Source of the DNA: an uncultured bacterium
Lineage (GTDB): Bacteria; Cyanobacteriota; Vampirovibrionia; Gastranaerophilales; Gastranaerophilaceae
Length of the DNA: 8,247 nt
Assembly (NCBI GenBank): GCA_947169755.1
Contig: CAMVQX010000067.1
Span: forward strand, 1-8,247
Reading direction: 5' to 3'
In this document: in pieces, positions 1 through 5,826 of the stretch
Numbering within the stretch: position 1 is the first letter of the stretch
Layout: every line of letters begins with the position of its first letter
Made by a program: the position numbers and the translations under genes
Notes under the pieces: model-generated
Told to the model about the DNA's origin: nothing
Databases searched by the model: none
Seen by the model: the letters and a program-made list of their open reading frames with translations, nothing else

Positions 1-9
1 CCTTTCATA

Positions 10-62
10 TTTGCTACATCTATATAACGAAGCTTAAAATTTTTTGTTCATTTTGTAGCAAA
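10..62. promoter_or_regulatory. Inverted repeat in the leader of the first small gene
   Basis: A 9-bp perfect inverted repeat is visible: TTTGCTACA at 10-18 and TGTAGCAAA at 54-62, separated by 35 AT-rich bases. Its right arm ends 42 bases before the start codon at 105. GTAGCAAA recurs at 5765-5772, upstream of the other small gene. It could be an operator, an RNA stem or chance pairing in AT-rich DNA. No convincing -35/-10 pair was found here, and the rest of 1-104 holds nothing else I can support. Confidence 0.3.
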
Positions 63-104
63 AAAATTTTTTATGTGTTTTAGTAATAAAAAAGGAGAAA
101 ATAT

Positions 105-593
105 ATGCAGGTAAATTTAGATTGTAACAAACCATGTCCGCAGTTCGGGGCTTTTAGGTATGCAGGTAGCAAAGAAGCTGCAGAAATAGGGAAAGACTGC
201 GCTTTATTTATAAAAAATGAAGCTACAAAAACACTTTTCGACTATATTGGAGCTACACGCGAAGTTGTGCGCAGAGGATTTAAACAGTTTAAGACAGAAC
301 AAAATAAATTAACTAGGTATGATTCAATTTTTGATTGGTCCGCTAAAGCTACGCAAGTTGTTGAAAGAGAAACAGGTAAGGTAATGGAAACATTTCCGGA
401 ATCTCCTGAAGGCTTGACAGGATTAGATCACTTTGGAGTTGTAAAATTCCCCGGTAGAAAGCTTTTGGCATGGTTATTTAACCCAAAAAGATTTTTACCA
501 TACAATATGATTTTAGCCGGAGAAAAAGCTAAAGCTCTTGAACAGAAAGCTTTAGCTGACGAAAAAGCCGTTAATGAATTATTTAATATTTAA
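105..593 (+). CDS. Hypothetical protein, 162 aa, FG motif near N-terminus
   Basis: I do not recognise this family. The start is supported by AAGGAG at 92-97, seven bases before the ATG, and the frame ends at TAA. There is no signal peptide and no clear membrane segment. The N-terminus has C7-x3-C11 followed by Q13-F14-G15-A16-F17-R18-Y19. The middle is rich in Lys, Glu and Arg. Residues 110-137 are more hydrophobic but broken by prolines and basic residues. Residues 139-160 are an Ala/Lys/Glu-rich stretch likely to form a terminal helix. The product is probably cytoplasmic. The gene appears to be a single unit, since a terminator-like hairpin follows 38 bases after the stop. The FG element resembles one in the protein at 5827-6297, although the rest of the two sequences does not visibly align. 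It is a real gene by RBS and length; its function is unknown. Confidence 0.75.
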   Translation: MQVNLDCNKPCPQFGAFRYAGSKEAAEIGKDCALFIKNEATKTLFDYIGATREVVRRGFKQFKTEQNKLTRYDSIFDWSAKATQVVERETGKVMETFPESPEGLTGLDHFGVVKFPGRKLLAWLFNPKRFLPYNMILAGEKAKALEQKALADEKAVNELFNI

Positions 594-631
594 ATCCAAA
601 TCTGATTTAAAAATTATTTATGTTTAATATT

Positions 632-680
632 GCCGTTAGTTATTCTTACAAAAGGGATTAATTAACGGCTCTTTAATTTT
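632..680 (+). terminator. Hairpin with T-rich tail after the first small gene
   Basis: The left arm GCCGTTAGTTA (632-642) pairs with TAATTAACGGC (659-669). That is 11 bp with one G-U pair, and the 16-base loop can pair further. The right arm is followed by a T-rich but interrupted tail, CTCTTTAATTTT. It lies 38 bases after the stop at 593 and ends just ahead of the RBS of the response regulator. It may be an intrinsic terminator or a structure in the regulator's leader. The imperfect T run and large loop keep confidence moderate. Confidence 0.5.
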
Positions 681-703
681 ATAAGTGGTATAGGAGAGAT
701 ATT

Positions 704-1363
704 ATGACTGTTAATGTACTGCTTGTAGAAGATCAAAAATTAATCCGTGTCGGGCTCGTTTCGCTTTTTGAAGGGCAAGATGAGATTGTTGTTTCATCAG
801 AAGCACAAAGCGGAAAAGAAGCTATAGAAAAATATAAATCTGACAGACCTGATGTCGTTTTAATGGATATAGGATTACCTGATATTTCAGGAATTGAAGC
901 TGCGAAAAAAATTCTTGAATATGATCGTAAAGCAAAAATCGTTATTCTAACAGCGCATTTAAGTGAAAAAGAAGTGCTTGATGCATTACACGCCGGCGCT
1001 TGTGCTTATGCATTAAAAGATATTTGTACAGATACACTCAAAATGGTTATCAAAACTGTGAACGAAGGTGCGATGTGGCTTGATCCGCAAGTTGTTCCTA
1101 TTTTGAGGGAGAAAAATTGCGGTGTTATTCCGCCGCGTCAAATGTCCAGAGCAATGTTCAAAGAACAGCACGCAAATCTTACCCAAAGAGAATATGAAGT
1201 TTTAAAATTGGTTGTTGACGGATTATCCAATAGCGAAATCGCTGATGCACTGACAATTTCAGAGCATACGGCAAAAGCACATGTTTGCAATATTATCCAA
1301 AAACTTGTGGTTGATGACAGAACTCAAGCCGCTGTTAAAGCTTTGAAGGAAGGGCTTGTTTAG
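704..1363 (+). CDS. NarL/FixJ-family response regulator (REC + LuxR HTH)
   Basis: This is a two-component transcription regulator: phosphorylation of the receiver domain would control DNA binding. The receiver spans about residues 3-120, with acidic pocket E9/D10, phospho-acceptor D55 in the segment LMDIGLPD, T83 and conserved K105. A linker at about 136-158 leads to a LuxR-type helix-turn-helix at 159-214. That domain begins LTQREYEVLKLVVDGLSNSE and contains the recognition-helix segment ISEHTAKAHV. The length of 219 aa is normal for the family and all key residues are present. The start is supported by AGGAGAG at 692-698, five bases before the ATG. No histidine kinase is in the window, so its partner and target genes cannot be named. 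Its 3' end overlaps the opposing gene by 29 bp. The domain call is firm; the regulon is unknown. Confidence 0.95.
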   Translation: MTVNVLLVEDQKLIRVGLVSLFEGQDEIVVSSEAQSGKEAIEKYKSDRPDVVLMDIGLPDISGIEAAKKILEYDRKAKIVILTAHLSEKEVLDALHAGACAYALKDICTDTLKMVIKTVNEGAMWLDPQVVPILREKNCGVIPPRQMSRAMFKEQHANLTQREYEVLKLVVDGLSNSEIADALTISEHTAKAHVCNIIQKLVVDDRTQAAVKALKEGLV

Positions 1364-1802
1364 CTATGTATTCTTCAAAAATTTCAACAGCATCACCAAC
1401 CAGATCAACGCAAGGACGCTTCTTATAATAGCTTTCTGTTCTTTCAGACGGCATTGGAGAAGTTGACGATTCAATGCCCTGAAGCAATTCTCGGCAAATA
1501 ATGCTGCCGTTCTGTTCTTTAAATTTTTCGGCTAGATCTTGAATTCTCTTATATAATTCACCTTTTGCAGAAGGATTTGAGTTATCAGATTCACCAAACA
1601 TCAAACCTGCAGCCATAAACATTCCGCTGACAGTTCCGCAAACCTCTCTCATTCTACCCATGCCGCCGCCAAAAGAGGATGAAATTTTCATTGCTGTTTC
1701 AAAATCCAGACCTAATTCTTCGCAAAATACACCAAGAACAGCTTGAGAACAATTATATCCTGATTTAAATAATTCTTTTGCTTTTTCGGATTTTTCAGAC
1801 AT
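1335..1802 (-). CDS. C_GCAxxG_C_C family putative redox protein
   Basis: This 155-aa protein matches the cysteine signature of the C_GCAxxG_C_C family (Pfam describes it as a putative redox-active protein). C18 lies in YNCSQAV, a second cysteine is C27, and FGGGMGR (44-50) is followed by C55 in VCGTVSG. C103 and C131 follow, the latter in KKRPCVDLV. There is no signal peptide, so it is probably cytoplasmic. The biochemical role of the family is not established, and thiol or metal chemistry is inferred only from the conserved cysteines. It is the last gene of the minus-strand cluster. Its ATG comes three bases after the tyrS stop, and its RBS (AAAGGA, 1814-1809) overlaps the end of tyrS, suggesting coupled translation. 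Its C-terminus is read across the 3' end of the response regulator gene. No terminator was seen beyond it. Confidence 0.85.
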   Translation of the reverse strand: MSEKSEKAKELFKSGYNCSQAVLGVFCEELGLDFETAMKISSSFGGGMGRMREVCGTVSGMFMAAGLMFGESDNSNPSAKGELYKRIQDLAEKFKEQNGSIICRELLQGIESSTSPMPSERTESYYKKRPCVDLVGDAVEIFEEYIAKQALPSKL

Positions 1803-1805
1803 AAA

Positions 1806-3032
1806 CTATCCTTTATAAATTACTTTGTGGAAGTGTTTTTTACCTTTTTTAACCTTTAACCCGTCTTTTAATTCGTCTTTCGTAAATGTTTTATCCAAAG
1901 TCGAAACGGTTTCATCATTTACGCTGACTCCGCCTTGCTGAATTAAACGTTTAGCTTCCCCTTTACTTGAAGCGAAACCGCATTTCACAACCAAGTTAAC
2001 AATATTTATATTGCTCTCAGCCAAATCCTCATCTGAAAGTTCAGTTGTCGGCATATTTTCACTGTCACCTGAACCGCTGAATAATGCATATGCTGCGGCT
2101 TTTGCTTTATTAGCCTCTTCTTTTCCGTGCACAAGTTCTGTAAGACTGTATGCCAAAATTTCTTTTTTCTCATTGATGCGGTTGTCTTCCCAGTGTTCCA
2201 TAGCTTCAATTTCTTCAAGCGGAATAAATGTGAGCATTTTTATACACTTCATTACATCTGCATCATCAACATTTCTCCAATATTGATAAAATTCAAACGG
2301 AGAAGTTTTTTCCGGATCCAACCACACTGCACCTTTTGCTGTTTTGCCCATTTTTTTACCTTCGCTGTTTAACAACAGTGTAATTGTCATTGCATAAGCA
2401 TCATCACCTGTTTTTTTGCGAATCAATTCAGTACCTGCAAGCATATTGCTCCACTGGTCATCTCCGCCAAACTGCATATTGCAGCCGTAATTATTATGCA
2501 AATGGTAAAAATCATACGCCTGCATAATCATATAGTTGAATTCCAAAAAGCTTAATCCTTTTTCCATTCTTTGTTTGTAGCATTCTGCTCTAAGCATATT
2601 ATTGACTGAAAAACAAGGTCCAACCTCTCTTAAAAGTTCAATATAATTTAGGTCTAAAAGCCAATCTGCATTGTTTACCATAATTGCCGCATCATCACCG
2701 AATGTAATAAAGCGTTCCATCTGTTTTTTGAAACAATTACAGTTGTGTTGAATAATTTCAGGAGTCATCATAGAACGCATATCAGATCTTCCTGAAGGAT
2801 CACCGATATAACCTGTTCCGCCGCCTATCAATACAACAGGTTTATTGCCCGCCATTTGAAGTCGTTTCATAAGGCAAAGTGCCATAAAATGTCCGACATG
2901 CAATGAGTCTGCCGTTGGATCGAACCCTATATAAAATCTTGCTCCGCCATTATTTATCAAATCACGGATTTCATTTTCATCGGTTACTTGCGCAATAAGC
3001 CCTCTTGCTTGCAATTCTTCAAAAATTTTCAT
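1806..3032 (-). CDS. tyrS: Tyrosyl-tRNA synthetase (TyrRS)
   Basis: This cytoplasmic class I synthetase attaches tyrosine to tRNA-Tyr using ATP. The 408-aa protein has Y34 in the ARFYIGFDPTADSLH segment, the HIGH motif as HVGH (45-48), and tyrosine-pocket residues Y167, Q171 and D174. GGDDQW follows at 189-194, and the KMSKS loop appears as KMGKT (227-231), as is normal for bacterial TyrRS. The C-terminal S4-like RNA-binding domain lies at about 342-405. I chose the ATG at 3032 because AAAAGGAG (3045-3038) precedes it by five bases. An in-frame ATG ten codons upstream (3062) has no RBS. The gap from ychF is only 65 bp, which leaves no room for a T-box leader. The gene is followed after three bases by the cysteine-motif gene. 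Confidence 0.97.
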   Translation of the reverse strand: MKIFEELQARGLIAQVTDENEIRDLINNGGARFYIGFDPTADSLHVGHFMALCLMKRLQMAGNKPVVLIGGGTGYIGDPSGRSDMRSMMTPEIIQHNCNCFKKQMERFITFGDDAAIMVNNADWLLDLNYIELLREVGPCFSVNNMLRAECYKQRMEKGLSFLEFNYMIMQAYDFYHLHNNYGCNMQFGGDDQWSNMLAGTELIRKKTGDDAYAMTITLLLNSEGKKMGKTAKGAVWLDPEKTSPFEFYQYWRNVDDADVMKCIKMLTFIPLEEIEAMEHWEDNRINEKKEILAYSLTELVHGKEEANKAKAAAYALFSGSGDSENMPTTELSDEDLAESNINIVNLVVKCGFASSKGEAKRLIQQGGVSVNDETVSTLDKTFTKDELKDGLKVKKGKKHFHKVIYKG

Positions 3033-3047
3033 TACTTCTCCTTTTGA

Positions 3048-3077
3048 ATTATATCTTAGCATAAAAATTTATCATAA
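3048..3077 (-). promoter_or_regulatory. Possible internal promoter for tyrS
   Basis: A perfect TATAAT (3053-3048) lies on the minus strand between ychF and tyrS. The best -35 at 18-bp spacing is weak (TTATGA, 3077-3072). Transcription would start about ten bases ahead of the tyrS ATG, leaving a very short leader that still holds the RBS. AT-rich DNA produces such matches by chance, and read-through from ychF is an equally good explanation. Confidence 0.3.
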
Positions 3078-3097
3078 GGAGAAATTTGCTCTGAAAA

Positions 3098-4195
3098 TTA
3101 AACAGAAAATCTGAAGTGAACAAGATCGCCGTCTTGAACTACGTAATCTTTGCCCTCAAGGCGTGTAACACCTTTATCTTTGCAAGCGGCATAAGAACCG
3201 TTTTTCACAAACTCTTCGTACGGCGTGATTTCCGCTCTGATAAATCCTTTTTCAAAATCGGTATGGATTACGCCGGCAGCTTGAGGAGCTTTTGCTCCCG
3301 CAACAACGGTCCAAGCATGAACTTCTTTTTCACCTGCAGTGATGAATGTCAGAAGATTCAACAGCTTGTAAACGGATTTAATCATTCGGTTTATACCGCT
3401 ATCTTCAATTCCTAATTCATTCAAATATTCTTTTGCTTCATCAGCACCGAGTTCTGCCAGTTCTTCCTCAATTTTTGCAGAAATAAGGACAACTTCGGCA
3501 TTGTGTTTTGATGCGTACTCTTTTACTTGTTCCGTATAAGCATTTCCGTTTTTCAAATCGTATTCCGAAACATTAGCCGCATAAATAACGGGTTTTGTTG
3601 ACATCAAGTTCAGAGTTTTTGCGACCGCTATTTCATCTTCGTTAAAATGATCTTTTAAGTTTATAAATGAAGCATCTTCAAGTAATTTTTGCATTTTTTC
3701 TAAAACGGATAAAGTCAAAACTGCAGTTTTATCACCGGATTTTGCAACTTTAGAAACCTTTGCAATTTGCTTTTCAACTGATGCCATATCAGCAAGTGCA
3801 AGTTCTGTGTTTATAACTTCAATATCATCAAGTGGGTTAACTTTCCCTGCAACGTGAATAGTATTTGGATCGTCAAAACATCTTACAACCTGAATAATTG
3901 CATCAACTTCTCTTATATTATGTAAAAACTGGTTACCTAAGCCCTCGCCTTTGCTTGCGCCTTTTACGAGTCCGGCTATATCAACAAATTCAATTGCAGT
4001 CGGAATAATTACATCGGTTTTACAGAATTTTGCAAGTATTGCCAATCTGTCATCAGGTACGTTTACAACGCCTATATTCGGCTCAATTGTACAAAAGGGG
4101 TAATTAGCACTTTGTGCGTTTTTTGCGCTTGTTAAAGCATTAAATAAAGTTGATTTGCCAACATTTGGCAGTCCTACTATTCCTGTCCTAAGCAT
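3098..4195 (-). CDS. ychF: YchF/OLA1-family ribosome-associated P-loop ATPase
   Basis: This is a universally conserved TRAFAC-class P-loop NTPase of the Obg group. Members bind ribosomes and are linked in other bacteria to translation and stress or peroxide responses. The 365-aa length is typical. G1 is GLPNVGKST (8-16), G3 is DIAGL (72-76), and a GNQFLHNIREVDAI segment follows. The G4 position carries NVSE (208-211) instead of NKxD, the change associated with ATP over GTP preference in this family. SAKIEEEL (about 239-246) marks G5, and a C-terminal TGS domain spans about 281-364. The ATG at 4195 is preceded by GGAG (4204-4201). Its first 19 bp overlap the end of the DAHP synthase gene, so the two are very likely cotranscribed and translationally coupled. 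Nothing is truncated or missing. Confidence 0.97.
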   Translation of the reverse strand: MLRTGIVGLPNVGKSTLFNALTSAKNAQSANYPFCTIEPNIGVVNVPDDRLAILAKFCKTDVIIPTAIEFVDIAGLVKGASKGEGLGNQFLHNIREVDAIIQVVRCFDDPNTIHVAGKVNPLDDIEVINTELALADMASVEKQIAKVSKVAKSGDKTAVLTLSVLEKMQKLLEDASFINLKDHFNEDEIAVAKTLNLMSTKPVIYAANVSEYDLKNGNAYTEQVKEYASKHNAEVVLISAKIEEELAELGADEAKEYLNELGIEDSGINRMIKSVYKLLNLLTFITAGEKEVHAWTVVAGAKAPQAAGVIHTDFEKGFIRAEITPYEEFVKNGSYAACKDKGVTRLEGKDYVVQDGDLVHFRFSV

Positions 4196-5199
4196 TTATT
4201 CTCCAATTCGTAAATATTTTTCATAACTTCTTTAAACATCGGTATCGGCAGACTTTGTTTTCCGTCAGAAAGAGCGTTTTCGGGATCATGATGAACTTCC
4301 ATCATAATGCCGTTAGCCCCGACAATTAGTCCTGCCTTTGCCATAGGTTCAATCAAATATCGTTGTCCTGTTCCATGGCTTGGATCGACAATAATCGGCA
4401 AGTGCGAAAGCTTCTTTATTACGGGGATTGAAGCTATATCCATTACGTTACGGGTAAAAGCATTATCAAAACTTCTGATGCCGCGTTCACAAAGAATAAC
4501 ATTCGGATTTCCGTTGTATAAAATATGCTCTGCCGCCAATAAAAATTCTCTAATAGTGCTTGAAAGCCCGCGTTTCAAAATTACAGGTTTGTTGGATTTT
4601 CCGACGGCATGTAATAATTTGAAATTTTGGACGTTTCTTGCGCCGACTTGCAAAACGTCAACATAGTCACACATCATATCAAGATCAGAAGCGTCCATAA
4701 CTTCAGAAACTGTCAAAAGCCCTGTTTCATCAGCGGCTTGTCGTAAATATTGCAAAGCTTTTTCACCATAACCTTGAAAATCGTAAGGAGAAGTTCTTGG
4801 TTTAAATGCGCCCCCTCTCAAAAATTCGCAGCCCATTTCTTTTGCAGCTTGAGCGACTTGTAAAAGCCCGTCATAATCTTCAACGGAGCAAGGTCCGACA
4901 ATCATAACAGGTTTATTTTTCCCGCCGACTTTTACACCGTTAGAAAATTCAATGACCGTATCTTCCGGATTTCTGTCACGGGAAGCAAGTCTGAAAGGTT
5001 CTCTGATTATTTTAACTTCTTTTACACCGTCTAAAGCGGAAAGTCTGTCGGGTGTTACTGTTGTTTTGTCCCCTATGGCATCAATGACTGTGTAGATTTC
5101 GCCTTTTTTGTATCTGACATCAAAACCGTGGCTCTGTAAAAAGTCTAAAACCTTCTGGGCTTGAGCTTCAGTAGCTCCCTGTTCCATTATGATAATCAT
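4177..5199 (-). CDS. aroF: 3-deoxy-7-phosphoheptulonate (DAHP) synthase, type I-beta with N-terminal regulatory domain
   Basis: This enzyme condenses phosphoenolpyruvate and erythrose 4-phosphate into DAHP, the first step of the shikimate route to Phe, Tyr and Trp. The 340-aa protein starts with a ferredoxin-like/ACT-like domain of about 70 residues, as in the Thermotoga-type enzyme, where it mediates feedback inhibition by aromatic amino acids. The barrel follows with GPCS (102-105), RGGAFKPRTSPY (about 128-139), KRGLSST (209-215) and DPSHGTG (272-278). Likely metal ligands are C104, H275, E301 and D312. I chose the ATG at 5199, with AAGGAG (5213-5208) eight bases upstream. A GTG six codons earlier lies so close that the RBS falls just inside the extended frame. 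It is the first gene of the minus-strand cluster that also carries tyrS. Feedback by tyrosine is an inference from the domain layout. Confidence 0.96.
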   Translation of the reverse strand: MIIIMEQGATEAQAQKVLDFLQSHGFDVRYKKGEIYTVIDAIGDKTTVTPDRLSALDGVKEVKIIREPFRLASRDRNPEDTVIEFSNGVKVGGKNKPVMIVGPCSVEDYDGLLQVAQAAKEMGCEFLRGGAFKPRTSPYDFQGYGEKALQYLRQAADETGLLTVSEVMDASDLDMMCDYVDVLQVGARNVQNFKLLHAVGKSNKPVILKRGLSSTIREFLLAAEHILYNGNPNVILCERGIRSFDNAFTRNVMDIASIPVIKKLSHLPIIVDPSHGTGQRYLIEPMAKAGLIVGANGIMMEVHHDPENALSDGKQSLPIPMFKEVMKNIYELENKCLGQE

Positions 5200-5221
5200 A
5201 GAAATTTCTCCTTGCACAACA

Positions 5222-5251
5222 AGTGTATCATAGAAATGAAAAAGTAGCCAA
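5222..5251 (-). promoter_or_regulatory. Candidate promoter of the aroF-ychF-tyrS cluster
   Basis: On the minus strand an extended -10, TGATACACT (TACACT at 5227-5222), has a weak -35, TTGGCT (5251-5246), at 18-bp spacing. The predicted start lies about 15 bases before the aroF ATG, so the leader would be short and carry only the RBS. The extended -10 closely resembles that of gyrA (TGATACAAT). No operator or attenuator was recognised. Confidence 0.4.
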
Positions 5252-5261
5252 AGTTTTTATA

Positions 5262-5324
5262 TTACCCCTCCATCCCTCTTGCGGGGGAAGGAGATTAAAA
5301 TTTTACGCAATAAATTATAATTTT
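5262..5324. repeat. Left copy of a hairpin-plus-AT direct repeat module
   Basis: The module starts with TACCC and continues into a hairpin. CTCC (5268-5271) pairs with GGAG (5290-5293), and CCCTC (5274-5278) pairs with GGGGG (5283-5287) around loop TTGC. It ends with ACGCAATAAA TTATAATTTT (5305-5324). A related module with the same order of parts occurs at 5600-5660. In this copy the AT part also forms its own stem: 5304-5314 pairs with 5322-5332, giving 11 bp with one G-U pair. Confidence 0.7.
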
Positions 5325-5599
5325 GTTGCGTACACAAATTTGAAAAAACAATTAATTAAAATAAAATAGCCTAAAATCAGTCAAAAAAATTGTCCGACCT
5401 TTGACGGAGTGAACAATCAAATGTTTGCGACACAATTACAGGGCGGAATTTGTTTGAGCGAAGCGAGTCATTCCGCCTTTGGTGGAGCATTAGATTTGAT
5501 GTGAACGCAGGAGCAGGTCGGGAGTTTCTTTGGTTTCTTTCTTGTCGGTACAAGAAAGAAACTGTGGGGTGCAGGGGCGACACTAGCCCCGCAATACAA
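5325..5599. repeat. Core of a probable interspersed, non-coding repeat element
   Basis: The first 60 bases are very AT-rich, while about 5392-5599 is visibly more GC-rich than the surrounding genes. Several inverted repeats are nested here. CCGACCT (5394-5400) pairs with AGGTCGG (5515-5521). GGCGGAAT (5442-5449) pairs with ATTCCGCC (5470-5477). A 13-bp perfect stem joins 5533-5545 to 5550-5562, and GGGGC (5574-5578) pairs with GCCCC (5586-5590). Open frames on both strands here lack a suitable RBS and conserved-protein character. No transposase is present. The sequence has the look of a repeat found elsewhere in its genome or relatives, possibly a MITE-like or REP-like element, but I cannot count copies from one window. 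Confidence 0.55.
5533..5562. repeat. Perfect 13-bp inverted repeat within the element
   Basis: GTTTCTTTCTTGT (5533-5545) and ACAAGAAAGAAAC (5550-5562) are exact inverse complements around loop CGGT. It would form a stable stem as RNA or as extruded DNA. It is not followed by a T run on the plus strand, so an intrinsic terminator is unlikely. It sits near the right side of the GC-richer core. Confidence 0.85.
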
Positions 5600-5660
5600 A
5601 TACCCACCTTAATCCTCCCTAATAAGGGAGGAATTTGTAACGCAATAAAATTATAATTTT
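5600..5660. repeat. Right copy of the hairpin-plus-AT direct repeat module
   Basis: This copy has the same order of parts as 5262-5324: TACCC (5601-5605), then a perfect 8-bp hairpin of TCCTCCCT (5613-5620) and AGGGAGGA (5625-5632) with loop AATA. It ends with ACGCAATAAAATTATAATTT plus T (5640-5660), which differs from the left copy by one extra A. The hairpin arms differ in sequence from the left copy while keeping the C-rich/G-rich pairing, so structure appears better conserved than sequence. Confidence 0.7.
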
Positions 5661-5689
5661 ATTAAATCGTAAACTTATCTTAATAATTT

Positions 5690-5717
5690 TTTACAAAGGC
5701 TAAAACCCTGTCATAAT
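5690..5717 (+). promoter_or_regulatory. Candidate distal promoter upstream of the CATAG array
   Basis: TTTACA (5690-5695) and CATAAT (5712-5717) each match the sigma-70 consensus at five of six positions, with a 16-bp spacer. Transcription would start near 5724, inside the CATAG tandem array, giving a leader of about 100 bases before the gene at 5827. This is a sequence match only. Confidence 0.35.
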
Positions 5718-5721
5718 GCCT

Positions 5722-5751
5722 CATAGCATAGCATAGCATAGCATAGCATAG
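5722..5751. repeat. Six tandem copies of CATAG
   Basis: Six perfect, uninterrupted copies of the pentamer CATAG fill these 30 bases. The array lies 75 bases before the start codon at 5827 and between two candidate promoters. Perfect short arrays of this kind tend to gain and lose units by slipped-strand mispairing. It is intergenic, so a change in copy number would alter spacing or leader length, not a reading frame. Confidence 0.95.
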
Positions 5752-5780
5752 AATTTCTGTGTTCGTAGCAAATATTTTTA

Positions 5781-5808
5781 TTTACAGATTTTAATTTTTT
5801 CATATGAT
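5781..5808 (+). promoter_or_regulatory. Candidate proximal promoter of the gene at 5827
   Basis: TTTACA (5781-5786) and TATGAT (5803-5808) each match the sigma-70 consensus at five of six positions, with a 16-bp spacer. The predicted start is near 5815, only about 12 bases ahead of the ATG and at the edge of the RBS AAAGGGG (5813-5819). It is the better of the two candidate promoters here by hexamer match, though the leader would be very short. Confidence 0.45.
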
Positions 5809-5826
5809 CACGAAAGGGGTAATCTA

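Noticed and set aside
2006..2372. Open frames on other frames inside tyrS
   Set aside because: They lie wholly within a well-supported gene, lack an RBS and are shadows of its codon pattern.
3033..3062. Upstream in-frame ATG giving a TyrRS ten residues longer
   Set aside because: It has no RBS, and the added residues are encoded by the spacer that includes the TATAAT and the RBS of the downstream ATG. The conserved N-terminus fits the start at 3032.
3033..3097. T-box or other amino-acid-sensing leader before tyrS
   Set aside because: Only 65 bp separate ychF from tyrS, too short for a T-box, and no specifier or antiterminator structure is visible.
5200..5217. Upstream GTG start for DAHP synthase
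   Set aside because: The extension would be encoded by the RBS and spacer of the well-placed ATG at 5199.
5377..5656. Open frames on both strands inside the repeat core (minus 5607-5377, plus 5450-5656)
   Set aside because: They overlap each other across inverted repeats, lack a convincing RBS and show no family character. They most likely arise by chance in the GC-richer core.
5716..5736. Six-codon upstream open frame starting in the distal promoter region and ending in the CATAG array
   Set aside because: It has no RBS, its ATG overlaps the predicted -10, and its length is what chance would give.
5722..5751. Possible CRISPR-like array
   Set aside because: The units are five-base perfect tandem copies with no spacers, and no cas gene is present. 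It is a simple sequence repeat.
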